The notes under the pieces: model-generated
The model's input: the letters and a program-made list of their open reading frames with translations, nothing else
Told to the model about the DNA's origin: nothing
The model's database searches: none
Shown: one piece after another, positions 56,301 through 63,109 of the stretch
How positions within the stretch are numbered: position 1 is the first letter of the stretch
How the letters are laid out: each line of letters begins with the position of its first letter
Source of the DNA: Blautia sp. SC05B48
GTDB lineage: Bacteria; Bacillota; Clostridia; Lachnospirales; Lachnospiraceae
Reading direction: 5' to 3'
Assembly (NCBI RefSeq): GCF_005848555.1
Contig: NZ_CP040518.1
Coordinates: 2,479,001 to 2,543,000 of the forward strand
DNA: 64,000 nt
Translations under genes and position numbers: made by a program

Positions 56301-56473
56301 TCATGGTCGTGATCTTCGCAGCCACAGCCGCAGTGCTCGTCATGGTGGTGATGGTGCTCATGATCATGATGTGCTTCATGCTCATCATGGCTGTGATGCG
56401 CATGATCGTGACCACAGCCGCAACCGCAGGAATTTGCGGACTCCATGGAATCTTTCTTTAATTTTTCTTCCAT
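53348..56473 (-). CDS. P-type metal ATPase with a nine-repeat His/Cys N-terminus
   Basis: A 1041-aa P1B-type ATPase, probably exporting Zn/Cd/Pb-type ions (ZntA/CadA group). Residues about 38-250 are nine tandem units of around 23 aa, each roughly VHHDEHCxCGCEEHEHEHHE. The last unit has Tyr in place of the first Cys. Two heavy-metal-associated domains follow, each with NLGCAHCASKMEE (about 261 and 346), sharing long identical stretches. Then come the membrane CPC motif (SCPCALVLS), the phosphorylation motif DKTGT (about 742) and GDGIND (about 936). AGGAG precedes the ATG. Confidence 0.93.
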   Translation of the reverse strand: MEEKLKKDSMESANSCGCGCGHDHAHHSHDEHEAHHDHEHHHHHDEHCGCGCEDHDHEHHEHEHVHLDEHCSCGCEEHEHKHHEHEHVHHDEHCNCGCEEHEHEHHEHEHVHHDEHCNCGCEEHEHKHHEHEHVHHGEHCSCGCEEHKHEHHEHEHEHVHHDEHCNCGCEEHEHEHHEHEHHDEHCSCGCKEHGHEHHEHEHVHHDEHCSCGCEEHEHEHHEHEHHHHHDEHYGCGCGDHDHEHHVHSHNALTAKRIYILENLGCAHCASKMEERIQALEGVESATITFATKQLRLRAADPDALLPHIRKICTSIESEVKVVPRNPAPAASTDTTTKTYLLENLGCAHCASKMEEQIANLEGISEATITFATKQLRLTAKNPDRYLDQIRKICTSIESEVLVKEKDPKPKAQSTKAVTHPTASKKKFFSRENVDIICIIIGAVLFVAGEIMEHKGLGTSATLPVFVIAYLALGGVIVVKAAKNISHGQIFDENFLMSIATLAAFAINDSAEAVGVMLFYRIGELFEEKAVERSRGQIMDAVDLRPEVVNLVTGDDIQVIPSEEAQIGDILLVRPGDRIPLDGIVIEGNSRIDTSPITGEPVPVAVNEGDEITSGCVNTSGQLKIRVEKPLEESMVTRILDSVENAAASKPKIDRFITRFARVYTPCVVGIAVATAILPSLVTGNWHYWIYTAITFLVMSCPCALVLSIPLAFFSGIGAGSKKGILFKGGLSIEGLSKLGAVIMDKTGTITEGNFQLQKVVVTGKYTENDLLSMCAGCEQNSTHPIANSIVAAAIERGIQFEKPISLEEISGHGIVAEMPEGKVLCGNRKLMDKFGITIGELKEAAYGSEVFMAVNGTFAGYMLISDTIKPDAKEAIASLKKLGLHTVMLTGDSEDSAQAVGKDAGIDEIYAKLLPEDKLNALKKVRQAHGTVMFVGDGINDAPVLAGADVGAAMGSGADAAIEAADAVFMNSNVDAIPQSITIARSTNRIAWQNVIFALVIKIAVMILGLAGHANMWMAVFADTGVAMICVLNSIRILYKK
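55730..56365. repeat. Tandem 69-bp coding repeats in the metal ATPase gene
   Basis: About nine in-frame units of roughly 69 bp encode the His/Cys segments. Neighbouring units differ by a few bases and one is longer by two residues (HEHEHEH), as expected from unequal recombination or slippage. The opposite strand is open by chance. Confidence 0.88.
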
Positions 56474-56514
56474 ATGAACTCTCCTTGCTGATTTGTTTGT
56501 CTTTTTATATGAAT

Positions 56515-56534
56515 ATATGAATCAATGTTCATAT
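56515..56534. promoter_or_regulatory. SmtB/CzrA-type operator before the metal ATPase gene
   Basis: ATATGAATCAATGTTCATAT contains TGAA-N6-TTCA (56518-56531), the recognised core of SmtB/CzrA-class operators, 42 bp upstream of the ATPase start. It is the likely target of the ArsR-type protein at 52912. Confidence 0.7.
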
Positions 56535-56723
56535 GACTATTTAATCATATATAAAAATCTTTGTCAACAGCTTTTCAAAAAACGGATCAAAGAAAAGTGA
56601 AATTTATTGCAAAAGAAATATAGAAAATATTAATATATTCTGAAAAAATAATCTATTTTATTATTTATATTTAACATGTTATACTTTCAGCAAGTAAAGA
56701 AAGAAAGAAAGGAAGGTAGCAAC

Positions 56724-57479
56724 ATGTACAGTATCGACTTAAACAGTGACATGGGTGAGAGCTTTGGTGCATATAAGCTTGGCGGCGATGAAGAAATCAT
56801 CAAATATGTCACAACAGCAAATGTAGCATGTGGCTGGCATGCAGGCGATCCGATGGTAATGGATAAGGTAGTCCGCATGGCAAAGGAACGTGGCGTTATG
56901 GTTGGAGCCCATCCTGGATATCCGGATCTTCTTGGCTTTGGACGAAGAAAGATGGTTCTCTCTCATGATGAAGTTAAGAATTACGTCAGATATCAGATCG
57001 GAGCCCTGGCTGCTTTCACTAAGAGCTACGGAATGAAGCTTCAGCATGTCGCTCCTCATGGAGCAATGGGTAATGCCTGCCAGTATGACGAGGACATTTC
57101 CACAGCAATCTGCGAGGCAATCTGTGAGTATGACAAAGATCTGATCGTTTACTACTGTGCAGGTGCAGTTCTTGGAGATATCGCCGAGAGCAAGGGACTT
57201 CGTACAGCATCTGAGATTTTTGCAGATCGTGCATACATGGATGATCTTTCTCTTGTACCGAGAAAGATGGAGGGATCCATGATCACAGATGAGAACGTTG
57301 CCATCGAAAGATGCGTGAAAATGATCAAAGAAGGTAAAGTCACATCCATCAACGGAAAAGAGCTTGACATCAAGGGTGACACACTCTGTGTACACGGAGA
57401 CGGACCGAAGGCACTTGCTTTTGTACAGAGGATCCGTGAGAAATTCACAGAAGAAGGTATTGAGATCAAACACTTATAG
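56724..57479 (+). CDS. pxpA: 5-oxoprolinase subunit A (LamB/YcsF family)
   Basis: A 251-aa protein starting MYSIDLNSDMGESFGAYKLG, with CGWHAGDPMVM, GAHPGYPDLLGFGRR and HVAPHGAMGN, all LamB/YcsF signatures. In bacteria PxpA works with PxpB and PxpC as an ATP-dependent 5-oxoprolinase turning 5-oxoproline into glutamate. Its partners lie 5-6 kb downstream, separated by other genes of the locus. ATG 56724 follows GGAAGGTAGCAAC. Confidence 0.93.
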   Translation: MYSIDLNSDMGESFGAYKLGGDEEIIKYVTTANVACGWHAGDPMVMDKVVRMAKERGVMVGAHPGYPDLLGFGRRKMVLSHDEVKNYVRYQIGALAAFTKSYGMKLQHVAPHGAMGNACQYDEDISTAICEAICEYDKDLIVYYCAGAVLGDIAESKGLRTASEIFADRAYMDDLSLVPRKMEGSMITDENVAIERCVKMIKEGKVTSINGKELDIKGDTLCVHGDGPKALAFVQRIREKFTEEGIEIKHL

Positions 57480-57488
57480 AAACTAAAT

Positions 57489-57597
57489 AAAGTACATTCA
57501 TATGAGAGATAGAATGCCGGATAAATCAAAGGAGATTTAAAACAAGGGATTACTGCGATGATTTGTCCGGCTCTTTTTATATGAAAATGTGTACTTT
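57489..57597. repeat. 109-bp imperfect inverted repeat between pxpA and the symporter gene
   Basis: AAAGTACATTCATATGAG on the left pairs loosely with TTATATGAAAATGTGTACTTT on the right. The inner arms GCCGGATAAATC (57516-57527) and GATTTGTCCGGC (57560-57571) pair closely. The whole gap can fold into a single long hairpin. It could be a terminator, a small mobile relic or a processing site. Confidence 0.6.
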
Positions 57598-57627
57598 TTT
57601 AGGATAAGAAAGGAAAGGGTGGAAACT

Positions 57628-58962
57628 ATGGCAAAAGAGAAAAAACAGAACAACATAGTAAGAAACATGATGATCGCTCTGGTCGGCGGTCTGGTCGTAG
57701 GACTTGGATTCATGCTTCTGAAACAGCAGATGTCTGAGGGAACATGGAACGTGATCAATGCACTTCTGTTCCAGGATATCACAGCAGATCAGGGATTTCA
57801 TTCCATCGGTCTCTTCTATATTATCGGACAGCTGTTCATGAGGGGATTACAGATGGCGATCGTACCGCTGGTACTTGTATCCTTAAGCCTTGCAATGTGC
57901 AGTATTTCCAGCTCTTCCAAGCTGGGAAGAATCGCAGGGCGTACACTGATTGGATTCTTCTGTTTCTATGTAGTAGGCGCATGCATCGCAGGTATCGTTG
58001 CATTTGCAATGAAATCTGCAGGCTTCTTCAATGTTAAGCTTCCGGCAGAGGCAGTTACAGAGGCTGCAACACTGGATCAGTTTAACCCGCTTGCAACAAT
58101 CGTAACAGCAGTTCCGTCCAACATCGGAACCGCATTCAGCAGCAACAACAGTATCCTTGCAGTTGTAGTAGTAGCTATCGTTCTCGGACTTTGCATGAAC
58201 GCACTTGGTGACAAGGTGGATCCTCTGAAAAAAGTTCTTGAAAATTTCAGCGATATCATCAACCTGTACCTTACATTCCTGATCAACAAGGTTGGTCCTG
58301 TTGCAATCTTCTGCCTGATCTCCCGTACATTCGCAATTTACGGAGCAGAGTATCTGGCACCTGCAGCTGCTTATATTGTAGGTGCAATGCTGACACTGTT
58401 TGTACTTGTAGTTACGATTTACCCGATCGGTATCGGTCTTACAACAGGCTTAAGCCCGATGAAATTCCTCAAGAAGATCGCTAAGGTCGGTGTATTCGGA
58501 TTCTCCACAAACTCTTCTGCAGCATGCCTTCCGCTGAACACCAGAACATGCCTTGATGAGCTTGGATGCTCTCAGGAGATCACAAGCTTCGTACTTCCAA
58601 CAGGTATGACCATCAACATGAACGGAACAACAGTTATGCATATGTTTGCAGTAACCTTTATTGCAACAGCATCCGGAATCGACATCACACCGGCAAACCT
58701 GATCACAGTTGCATTCCTTTCCATCTGTGCAGCAATGGGCTGCCCGGCTATCCCGATCGCAGGTACAACTCTGATCGTAACCATCCTTTCCGGTATGGGC
58801 TGGACATCTGATCTTTGCATGATCGCATATGCACTTGTTGTAGCAATCAACCGTCCGGTTGAGATGGCACTTCTTCCGCTTAACGTAATCGGTGATGCAA
58901 CAGTCAACGTTATCGTTAACAAGAAAGAGAATGAGCTTGACGTAAACAAATATAACGCGTAA
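57628..58962 (+). CDS. SDF-family (DAACS) cation symporter
   Basis: A membrane protein of about 444 aa with eight helices and two re-entrant loops of the GltPh fold. HP1 has FSTNSSAACLP and TM7 has MTINMNGTT (NMDGT in glutamate transporters). TM8 reads INRPVEMALLPLNVIGD. By hand alignment to GltPh, positions D312, D390, D394 and R397 become N, N, E and L, while N401 and D405 are kept. Loss of the Arg that grips an acidic side chain argues against glutamate/aspartate as substrate. ATG 57628 follows AAAGGGTGG. Context suggests a 5-oxoproline-like substrate (inference). Confidence 0.85.
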   Translation: MAKEKKQNNIVRNMMIALVGGLVVGLGFMLLKQQMSEGTWNVINALLFQDITADQGFHSIGLFYIIGQLFMRGLQMAIVPLVLVSLSLAMCSISSSSKLGRIAGRTLIGFFCFYVVGACIAGIVAFAMKSAGFFNVKLPAEAVTEAATLDQFNPLATIVTAVPSNIGTAFSSNNSILAVVVVAIVLGLCMNALGDKVDPLKKVLENFSDIINLYLTFLINKVGPVAIFCLISRTFAIYGAEYLAPAAAYIVGAMLTLFVLVVTIYPIGIGLTTGLSPMKFLKKIAKVGVFGFSTNSSAACLPLNTRTCLDELGCSQEITSFVLPTGMTINMNGTTVMHMFAVTFIATASGIDITPANLITVAFLSICAAMGCPAIPIAGTTLIVTILSGMGWTSDLCMIAYALVVAINRPVEMALLPLNVIGDATVNVIVNKKENELDVNKYNA

Positions 58963-59032
58963 GTAAATATAAAAAGTCTTAATATTATACATACAAATTA
59001 TTAAATTGACTTAATATTACTACGATGATACC

Positions 59033-59072
59033 ATTTAAGCGTATAGTTGAGACATCAGCTATACGCTTAAAT
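59033..59072. promoter_or_regulatory. Perfect 14-bp inverted repeat before the aminotransferase gene
   Basis: ATTTAAGCGTATAG (59033-59046) and CTATACGCTTAAAT (59059-59072) are exact inverse copies. The inner TTGA/TCAG can extend the stem to about 18 bp with a 4-nt loop. No T-run follows, so it may be an operator or processing hairpin rather than a terminator. Confidence 0.6.
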
Positions 59073-59198
59073 ACTAAATGGACATGAATGAACAGCTGTG
59101 CAGACGATTTGCTCATCTGCACAGGCACAGTCCGGAATTTACAGAGTAAAACAGCGGGACAGCCGCAGAAAAATAAAAGGGTTCAGGAGGAAATGAAT

Positions 59199-60380
59199 AT
59201 GGAGTACAAGACAGCGAAAAGAATGGAATGCCTTCCGTTTTCCGGTATCCGTGCAGTAATGGAAAAAGCAAACAAAATGCAGCAGGCAGGAGAAAAGATC
59301 ATTCACCTGGAGATCGGACGTCCGGATTTTGATACACCTGAGAAGATCAAAAAGGCAGCAAACGAGAGCCTTGCAGCAGGACATGTGTTTTACACATCCA
59401 ACTACGGTATCCCGAAACTGAGAGAGGCCATTGCAAAATGGGAGAACGAGAACCATGGTACAGATTATGAAGCATCTGAAGTTCTTGTAACAGTAGGTGT
59501 TGGTGAGGCAACTTTCGCATCCATGGACGCTTTCCTGGATCCCGGCGATGAGATCCTTGTCCCGAACCCGGTATGGCTGAACTACATCCATGTTCCGTCA
59601 GCACTTGGAGCAGTACCTGTAACATACAGCCTGAGAGAAGAGAACGATTATCAGATCGACTTTGAGGAGATGGAGTCAAAGATCACAGACAAGACAAAGA
59701 TGATCGTAGTTGTTAACCCAAGCAACCCGACCGGCGGTGTGTTTTCCAGAGAGACACTTGAGAAATTAAGTGAGATCGCCATCAGACATGACCTTCTTGT
59801 GATCGCGGATGAGATCTACAGCCAGCTTGTATACGATGGAACAGAGCATGTAAGCATCGCATCCCTTCCGGGAATGAAAGAGCGTACCATTACATTAGGA
59901 GGCTTTTCAAAAGCTTACTCAATGACAGGCTGGAGACTTGGATATATGTGTGCACCGGTTGGAATCATCCAGGCATGCGTACGTGTTCATCAGTATACCG
60001 TTACCTGCGCTTCTTCCTTCGTACAGGAAGCAGCACTTACCGCATTAAGTGACTGTGCAGAAGATGTTGAGGCAATGAGAAAGGAATATCAGAGAAGAAA
60101 AGATTATGTGGTAAAGGCTCTGAACGAGATCGATGGGATCAGCTGCAATAACCCACATGGCGCTTTTTATATCTTCGTAAATATCAAGAGCCTTGGAATG
60201 ACTTCTATGGAGGTGGCCGAGTATCTTCTTGACAATGCAAAGATCGCCCTAGTACCTGGCTCCGCATTCGGCTCCGAAGGTGAGGGATACTTAAGAATTT
60301 CCTATGCATGCAGCTATGAGGATCTTCAGGAAGCATGTGCAAGGATTAAAAAAGCAGTGGAAGAGCTGAAAAACAAATGA
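59199..60380 (+). CDS. PLP-dependent aminotransferase, class I/II
   Basis: About 393 aa, fold type I, aspartate-aminotransferase-like. The PLP lysine is in GGFSKAYSMTGWRLGY; the cofactor Asp/Tyr pair is in VIADEIYSQLVYDG, and NPSNPTGGVFS and the C-terminal substrate Arg (YLRISYA) are present. ATG 59199 is 8 bases from CAGGAGG; the ATG at 59193 would be only two bases away. Its place in the pxp locus suggests that it deaminates an amino acid made by the oxoprolinase (inference). Confidence 0.9.
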   Translation: MEYKTAKRMECLPFSGIRAVMEKANKMQQAGEKIIHLEIGRPDFDTPEKIKKAANESLAAGHVFYTSNYGIPKLREAIAKWENENHGTDYEASEVLVTVGVGEATFASMDAFLDPGDEILVPNPVWLNYIHVPSALGAVPVTYSLREENDYQIDFEEMESKITDKTKMIVVVNPSNPTGGVFSRETLEKLSEIAIRHDLLVIADEIYSQLVYDGTEHVSIASLPGMKERTITLGGFSKAYSMTGWRLGYMCAPVGIIQACVRVHQYTVTCASSFVQEAALTALSDCAEDVEAMRKEYQRRKDYVVKALNEIDGISCNNPHGAFYIFVNIKSLGMTSMEVAEYLLDNAKIALVPGSAFGSEGEGYLRISYACSYEDLQEACARIKKAVEELKNK

Positions 60381-60394
60381 TCAGATAAAAAATA

Positions 60395-60426
60395 TCCACC
60401 GCTTTTGTGGTAAAAAGCGGTGGATC
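60395..60426 (-). terminator. Terminator-like hairpin, minus strand
   Basis: ATCCACCGCTT (60395-60405) pairs with AAGCGGTGGAT (60416-60426). A T-run follows on the minus strand, consistent with termination of the LysR transcript. Confidence 0.65.
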
Positions 60427-60455
60427 AAAATCCTGGTATAACTAATATAAGAAGA

Positions 60456-60508
60456 AACGGTAAAGCAGAAAATGTTCCTGACGGACTTGTGCTTACCGTT
60501 TTTTTTAT
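60456..60508 (+). terminator. Terminator of the aminotransferase transcript
   Basis: AAACGGTAA (60456-60464) pairs with TTACCGTTT (60494-60502), with a run of eight T (about 60500-60507). The loop is long (29 nt) with internal pairing. The right arm reaches the LysR stop. Confidence 0.6.
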
Positions 60509-61428
60509 TTCTGCCGTTCCCATACCTGGCCGATCGGGAAGGACGGAGTGGATTCTGCAAGAAAGTCTTCCAGTGCATTTTCAAAGAATTCCACGGCACG
60601 TTTGCTGGTGGATTTTGGATATTTATGTTTGATCTTATAGCAAACACGATTTGGCGGCGTGTTTTTCAGTTCACTGATAAAAAGAGGCCGGTAATGGGAA
60701 AGCTCCAGGATCACAGACTGTGGTGCGACCATCCAGTTTCCCGGCTTTTTCCAGAGACGGTCCAAAAGTGTGATGGTATCTGCCGCAATGTGAGGCCTGG
60801 AAGCGGAGGAAAGCCAGCGGTCATGCCAGATCTGATAATTGTCATCCCAGCTTAAAAACAGCTCCAGGGATGGATCCAGCTCATCGGTATGTATTGCCGG
60901 AGCCGGAATCACTGGCTGATCCGATTGTACCAGATAAAGCTTTTCTTCGAAGATTTTCTCTGTTATGATATTCTTGTAATGCAATTTGTGGTAGACAAAT
61001 CCGATATCAATGCTGTGTTCTCCAAGAAGACCGTAGAGCTCTGAAGAGTGATGGGACTCGATGTTCAGGTCCAGCTTAGTCTGCTCATTTAAGATCCTGT
61101 CATACAGTGGTGCGAAAACAGCTACGTTCAGGCTGTCTGTACAGCCTATGGTAAGCAGCAGAGAATCCTGATTGCGCTGCAGCTCCATAGTTTCCTTCCA
61201 GAGAGACATCCAGCGTTCTGCAAGGATGATAAAATCTGTTCCCTTGGCAGTCAGTTCCACCTGCTTATGGCCTTTCTGACGGATCACAAGGGGGAAACCC
61301 AGTTCGTTCTCCAGAGATGTGAGCCGGTGGCTGACAGTAGGCTGGGAAAGAAAAAGAAGATCCGCTGTACGGGTGATGCTCTTGGTATTTACAATGGTGA
61401 GAAAGGTTTCGATTTCAGCAAGGTTCAT
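60505..61428 (-). CDS. LysR-family transcriptional regulator
   Basis: A 307-aa regulator. The N-terminal winged HTH (TRTADLLFLSQPTVSHRLTS) is typical, followed by the LysR effector-binding domain. It is divergent from the RraA-like gene and sits in the middle of the locus, so it probably controls the pxp block. AAGGAG precedes the ATG on the minus strand. An 8-5-8 palindrome (AATATAAA/TTTATATT, 61481-61501) lies in the divergent gap as a candidate operator. Confidence 0.92.
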   Translation of the reverse strand: MNLAEIETFLTIVNTKSITRTADLLFLSQPTVSHRLTSLENELGFPLVIRQKGHKQVELTAKGTDFIILAERWMSLWKETMELQRNQDSLLLTIGCTDSLNVAVFAPLYDRILNEQTKLDLNIESHHSSELYGLLGEHSIDIGFVYHKLHYKNIITEKIFEEKLYLVQSDQPVIPAPAIHTDELDPSLELFLSWDDNYQIWHDRWLSSASRPHIAADTITLLDRLWKKPGNWMVAPQSVILELSHYRPLFISELKNTPPNRVCYKIKHKYPKSTSKRAVEFFENALEDFLAESTPSFPIGQVWERQK

Positions 61429-61480
61429 ATGAACAGCTCCTTTTCTTTTGTTTTATCTATAGGGTAGTTTAAGCTTTGAT

Positions 61481-61501
61481 AATATAAAAATTATTTATAT
61501 T
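61481..61501. promoter_or_regulatory. Candidate LysR operator
   Basis: AATATAAA-AATTA-TTTATATT, a perfect 8-5-8 palindrome of the T-N11-A class in the gap between lysR and the RraA-like gene. AT-rich, so chance cannot be excluded. Confidence 0.45.
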
Positions 61502-61592
61502 ATACAGAGAAATTATTCGTTATTCAATAGTAAGCTTGTATGATATGATAAATACAACTCAAAAAGAAAATCAAAAGAAGAGAGGTTTTCAT

Positions 61593-62276
61593 ATGGCATT
61601 AGGATGTAGAATCAGACGAAACTTTGAAAGACCGTCAAAAGAATTAGTAGAAGCCTTCCGTGGGATTCCGGTTGCAAATATTGATGATAACTGTGGAAGG
61701 ATCGCTGCTGTAGATTCCAGCATTTTCCCTCTGAACCCGAAGGCAAGACTTCTGGGAACTGCATTTACAGTAAATGCACCGGCAGGAGATAACCTTTTGT
61801 TCCATAAAGCACTGGATATGGCTCAGCCGGGAGATGTTATCGTTCTTGCAAACAAAGGAAGCCTGAGCAGAGCACTTTGCGGCGAGATCATGAGCAACTA
61901 TGCGAAATCCAGAGGAATCGCAGGAATCATCATTGACGGATGTGTTCGTGACAGCTATACATTAAGTCAGATGGATTTCCCTGTATATGCAAAAGGTATC
62001 ACACCAAACGGACCATACAAAAACGGCCCGGGAGAGATGAACTTCCCGGTATCTTTCGCAGGAATCGTTATCAATCCTGGTGATATCATTGTAGGAGACT
62101 CTGACGGACTTCTTGCTATCAGACCGGATGAGCACACAGCAGAGCTTGCAGAGATCGCAAGAAAATACCATGCTGGTGAGGAAAAACAGCTTGAGGGAAT
62201 CCTGACACGCGGTGAGTGGCCACGTCCATGGGTTGACGAAACTCTCAAAAAAGTCGGATTTGAATTTGTAGACTAA
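61593..62276 (+). CDS. RraA-family protein, HMG/CHA aldolase-like
   Basis: About 227 aa. Motifs GDNLLFHKALDMAQPGDVIV, the Glu in CGEIMSNYAKSRG, IIDGCVRDSYTL (Arg-Asp pair that in HMG aldolase holds pyruvate and metal) and VGDSDGLLAIRP match the RraA/4-hydroxy-4-methyl-2-oxoglutarate aldolase family. Members either inhibit RNase E or cleave 2-oxo-4-hydroxy acids to pyruvate. The catabolic setting favours the aldolase (inference). ATG 61593 has GAGAGG upstream. Confidence 0.85.
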   Translation: MALGCRIRRNFERPSKELVEAFRGIPVANIDDNCGRIAAVDSSIFPLNPKARLLGTAFTVNAPAGDNLLFHKALDMAQPGDVIVLANKGSLSRALCGEIMSNYAKSRGIAGIIIDGCVRDSYTLSQMDFPVYAKGITPNGPYKNGPGEMNFPVSFAGIVINPGDIIVGDSDGLLAIRPDEHTAELAEIARKYHAGEEKQLEGILTRGEWPRPWVDETLKKVGFEFVD

Positions 62277-62298
62277 CCGAATAAAAGATACATACAGG

Positions 62299-62331
62299 AA
62301 GGTCTGTCACCACGTATGACGGGCCTTTTTG
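62299..62331 (+). terminator. Terminator between the RraA-like gene and pxpB
   Basis: AAGGTCTGTCA (62299-62309) pairs with TGACGGGCCTT (62317-62327) by an 11-bp stem with two G-U pairs, then TTTTTG. Confidence 0.75.
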
Positions 62332-62358
62332 TCAAATTAAGAACGGAGGTAAGCTTAA

Positions 62359-63093
62359 ATGGATGTGAAGTTCCTGATCGCAGGAGACAGAGCAGTTTCC
62401 GTTGAATTCGGCAGTGTGATCAGCCTTGAGGTCAATGCCAGGGTGCGTGCACTGGATGAAAAATTAAAAGAATCTCCAATTGAAGGCATGGTGGAAACAG
62501 TTCCGACCTATTGTGCACTGATCGTACATTACCGCCCGGAGGTGATCCGTTATTCCAGACTGGTGGAAGAACTGGAGAAGAGAATTGCAGACATGCATGA
62601 GGTTTCCACAACAACGAAGAAGGTTGTAAAAGAGATTCCGGTTTATTATGGCGGTGAGACCGGACCGGATCTGGAGTACTGTGCAGAGCTTGAGAATACT
62701 ACAACAGAGGAAATTATCCGTAAGCATTCTCAGCACGAATATTATGTATACATGCTTGGGTTTGCACCGGGACATCCGTATATGGCCCGATTTGAGGAGC
62801 CCTTCAGCTTTAAGAGAAGAACCTCTCCGAGGGTAAAGATTCCTGCAAGATCCATTGTTGTCCAGCTGGCTCTGTCTGATTTTATTCCTTTTGAGCAGCC
62901 GTGTGGATGGAATATCATCGGAAGTACACCTCTTGATATCTGTAATTTTACAAAGGAGGATCCGTTCCTTGTACGTGCCGGTGACTGGGTAAAGCATGTA
63001 CCTGTCACAAAAACGGAGTATGATCAGATCCGAAGAGACGTGGAAAACGGTACCTATAAAGTGAAAACCTATACGCCACAGGATAACGGTTAA
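62359..63093 (+). CDS. pxpB: 5-oxoprolinase subunit B (KipI family)
   Basis: A 244-aa protein of the KipI/allophanate-hydrolase-subunit-1 family. The N-terminus FLIAGDRAVSVEFG and later MLGFAPGHPYMARFEE and IPARSIVVQLA are typical. With PxpA and PxpC it forms ATP-dependent 5-oxoprolinase. ACGGAGGTAAGCTTAA precedes the ATG. pxpC follows 16 bp downstream. The Bacillus relative KipI inhibits a sporulation kinase, but the gene context here fits oxoprolinase. Confidence 0.93.
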   Translation: MDVKFLIAGDRAVSVEFGSVISLEVNARVRALDEKLKESPIEGMVETVPTYCALIVHYRPEVIRYSRLVEELEKRIADMHEVSTTTKKVVKEIPVYYGGETGPDLEYCAELENTTTEEIIRKHSQHEYYVYMLGFAPGHPYMARFEEPFSFKRRTSPRVKIPARSIVVQLALSDFIPFEQPCGWNIIGSTPLDICNFTKEDPFLVRAGDWVKHVPVTKTEYDQIRRDVENGTYKVKTYTPQDNG

Positions 63094-63109
63094 GAACGGA
63101 GGTCATGAT

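Noticed and set aside
55730..56365. Regular 69-bp repeats that might be read as a CRISPR array
   Set aside because: Units are contiguous, in frame and coding, with no unique spacers and no cas genes.
55673..56461. Long plus-strand reading frame of 262 codons opposite the ATPase repeats, rich in Val, Met, Phe and Leu
   Set aside because: It is the antisense of the His/Cys repeats: the reverse complements of CAC/CAT/GAG codons give GTG/ATG/CTC. No ribosome site or family match.
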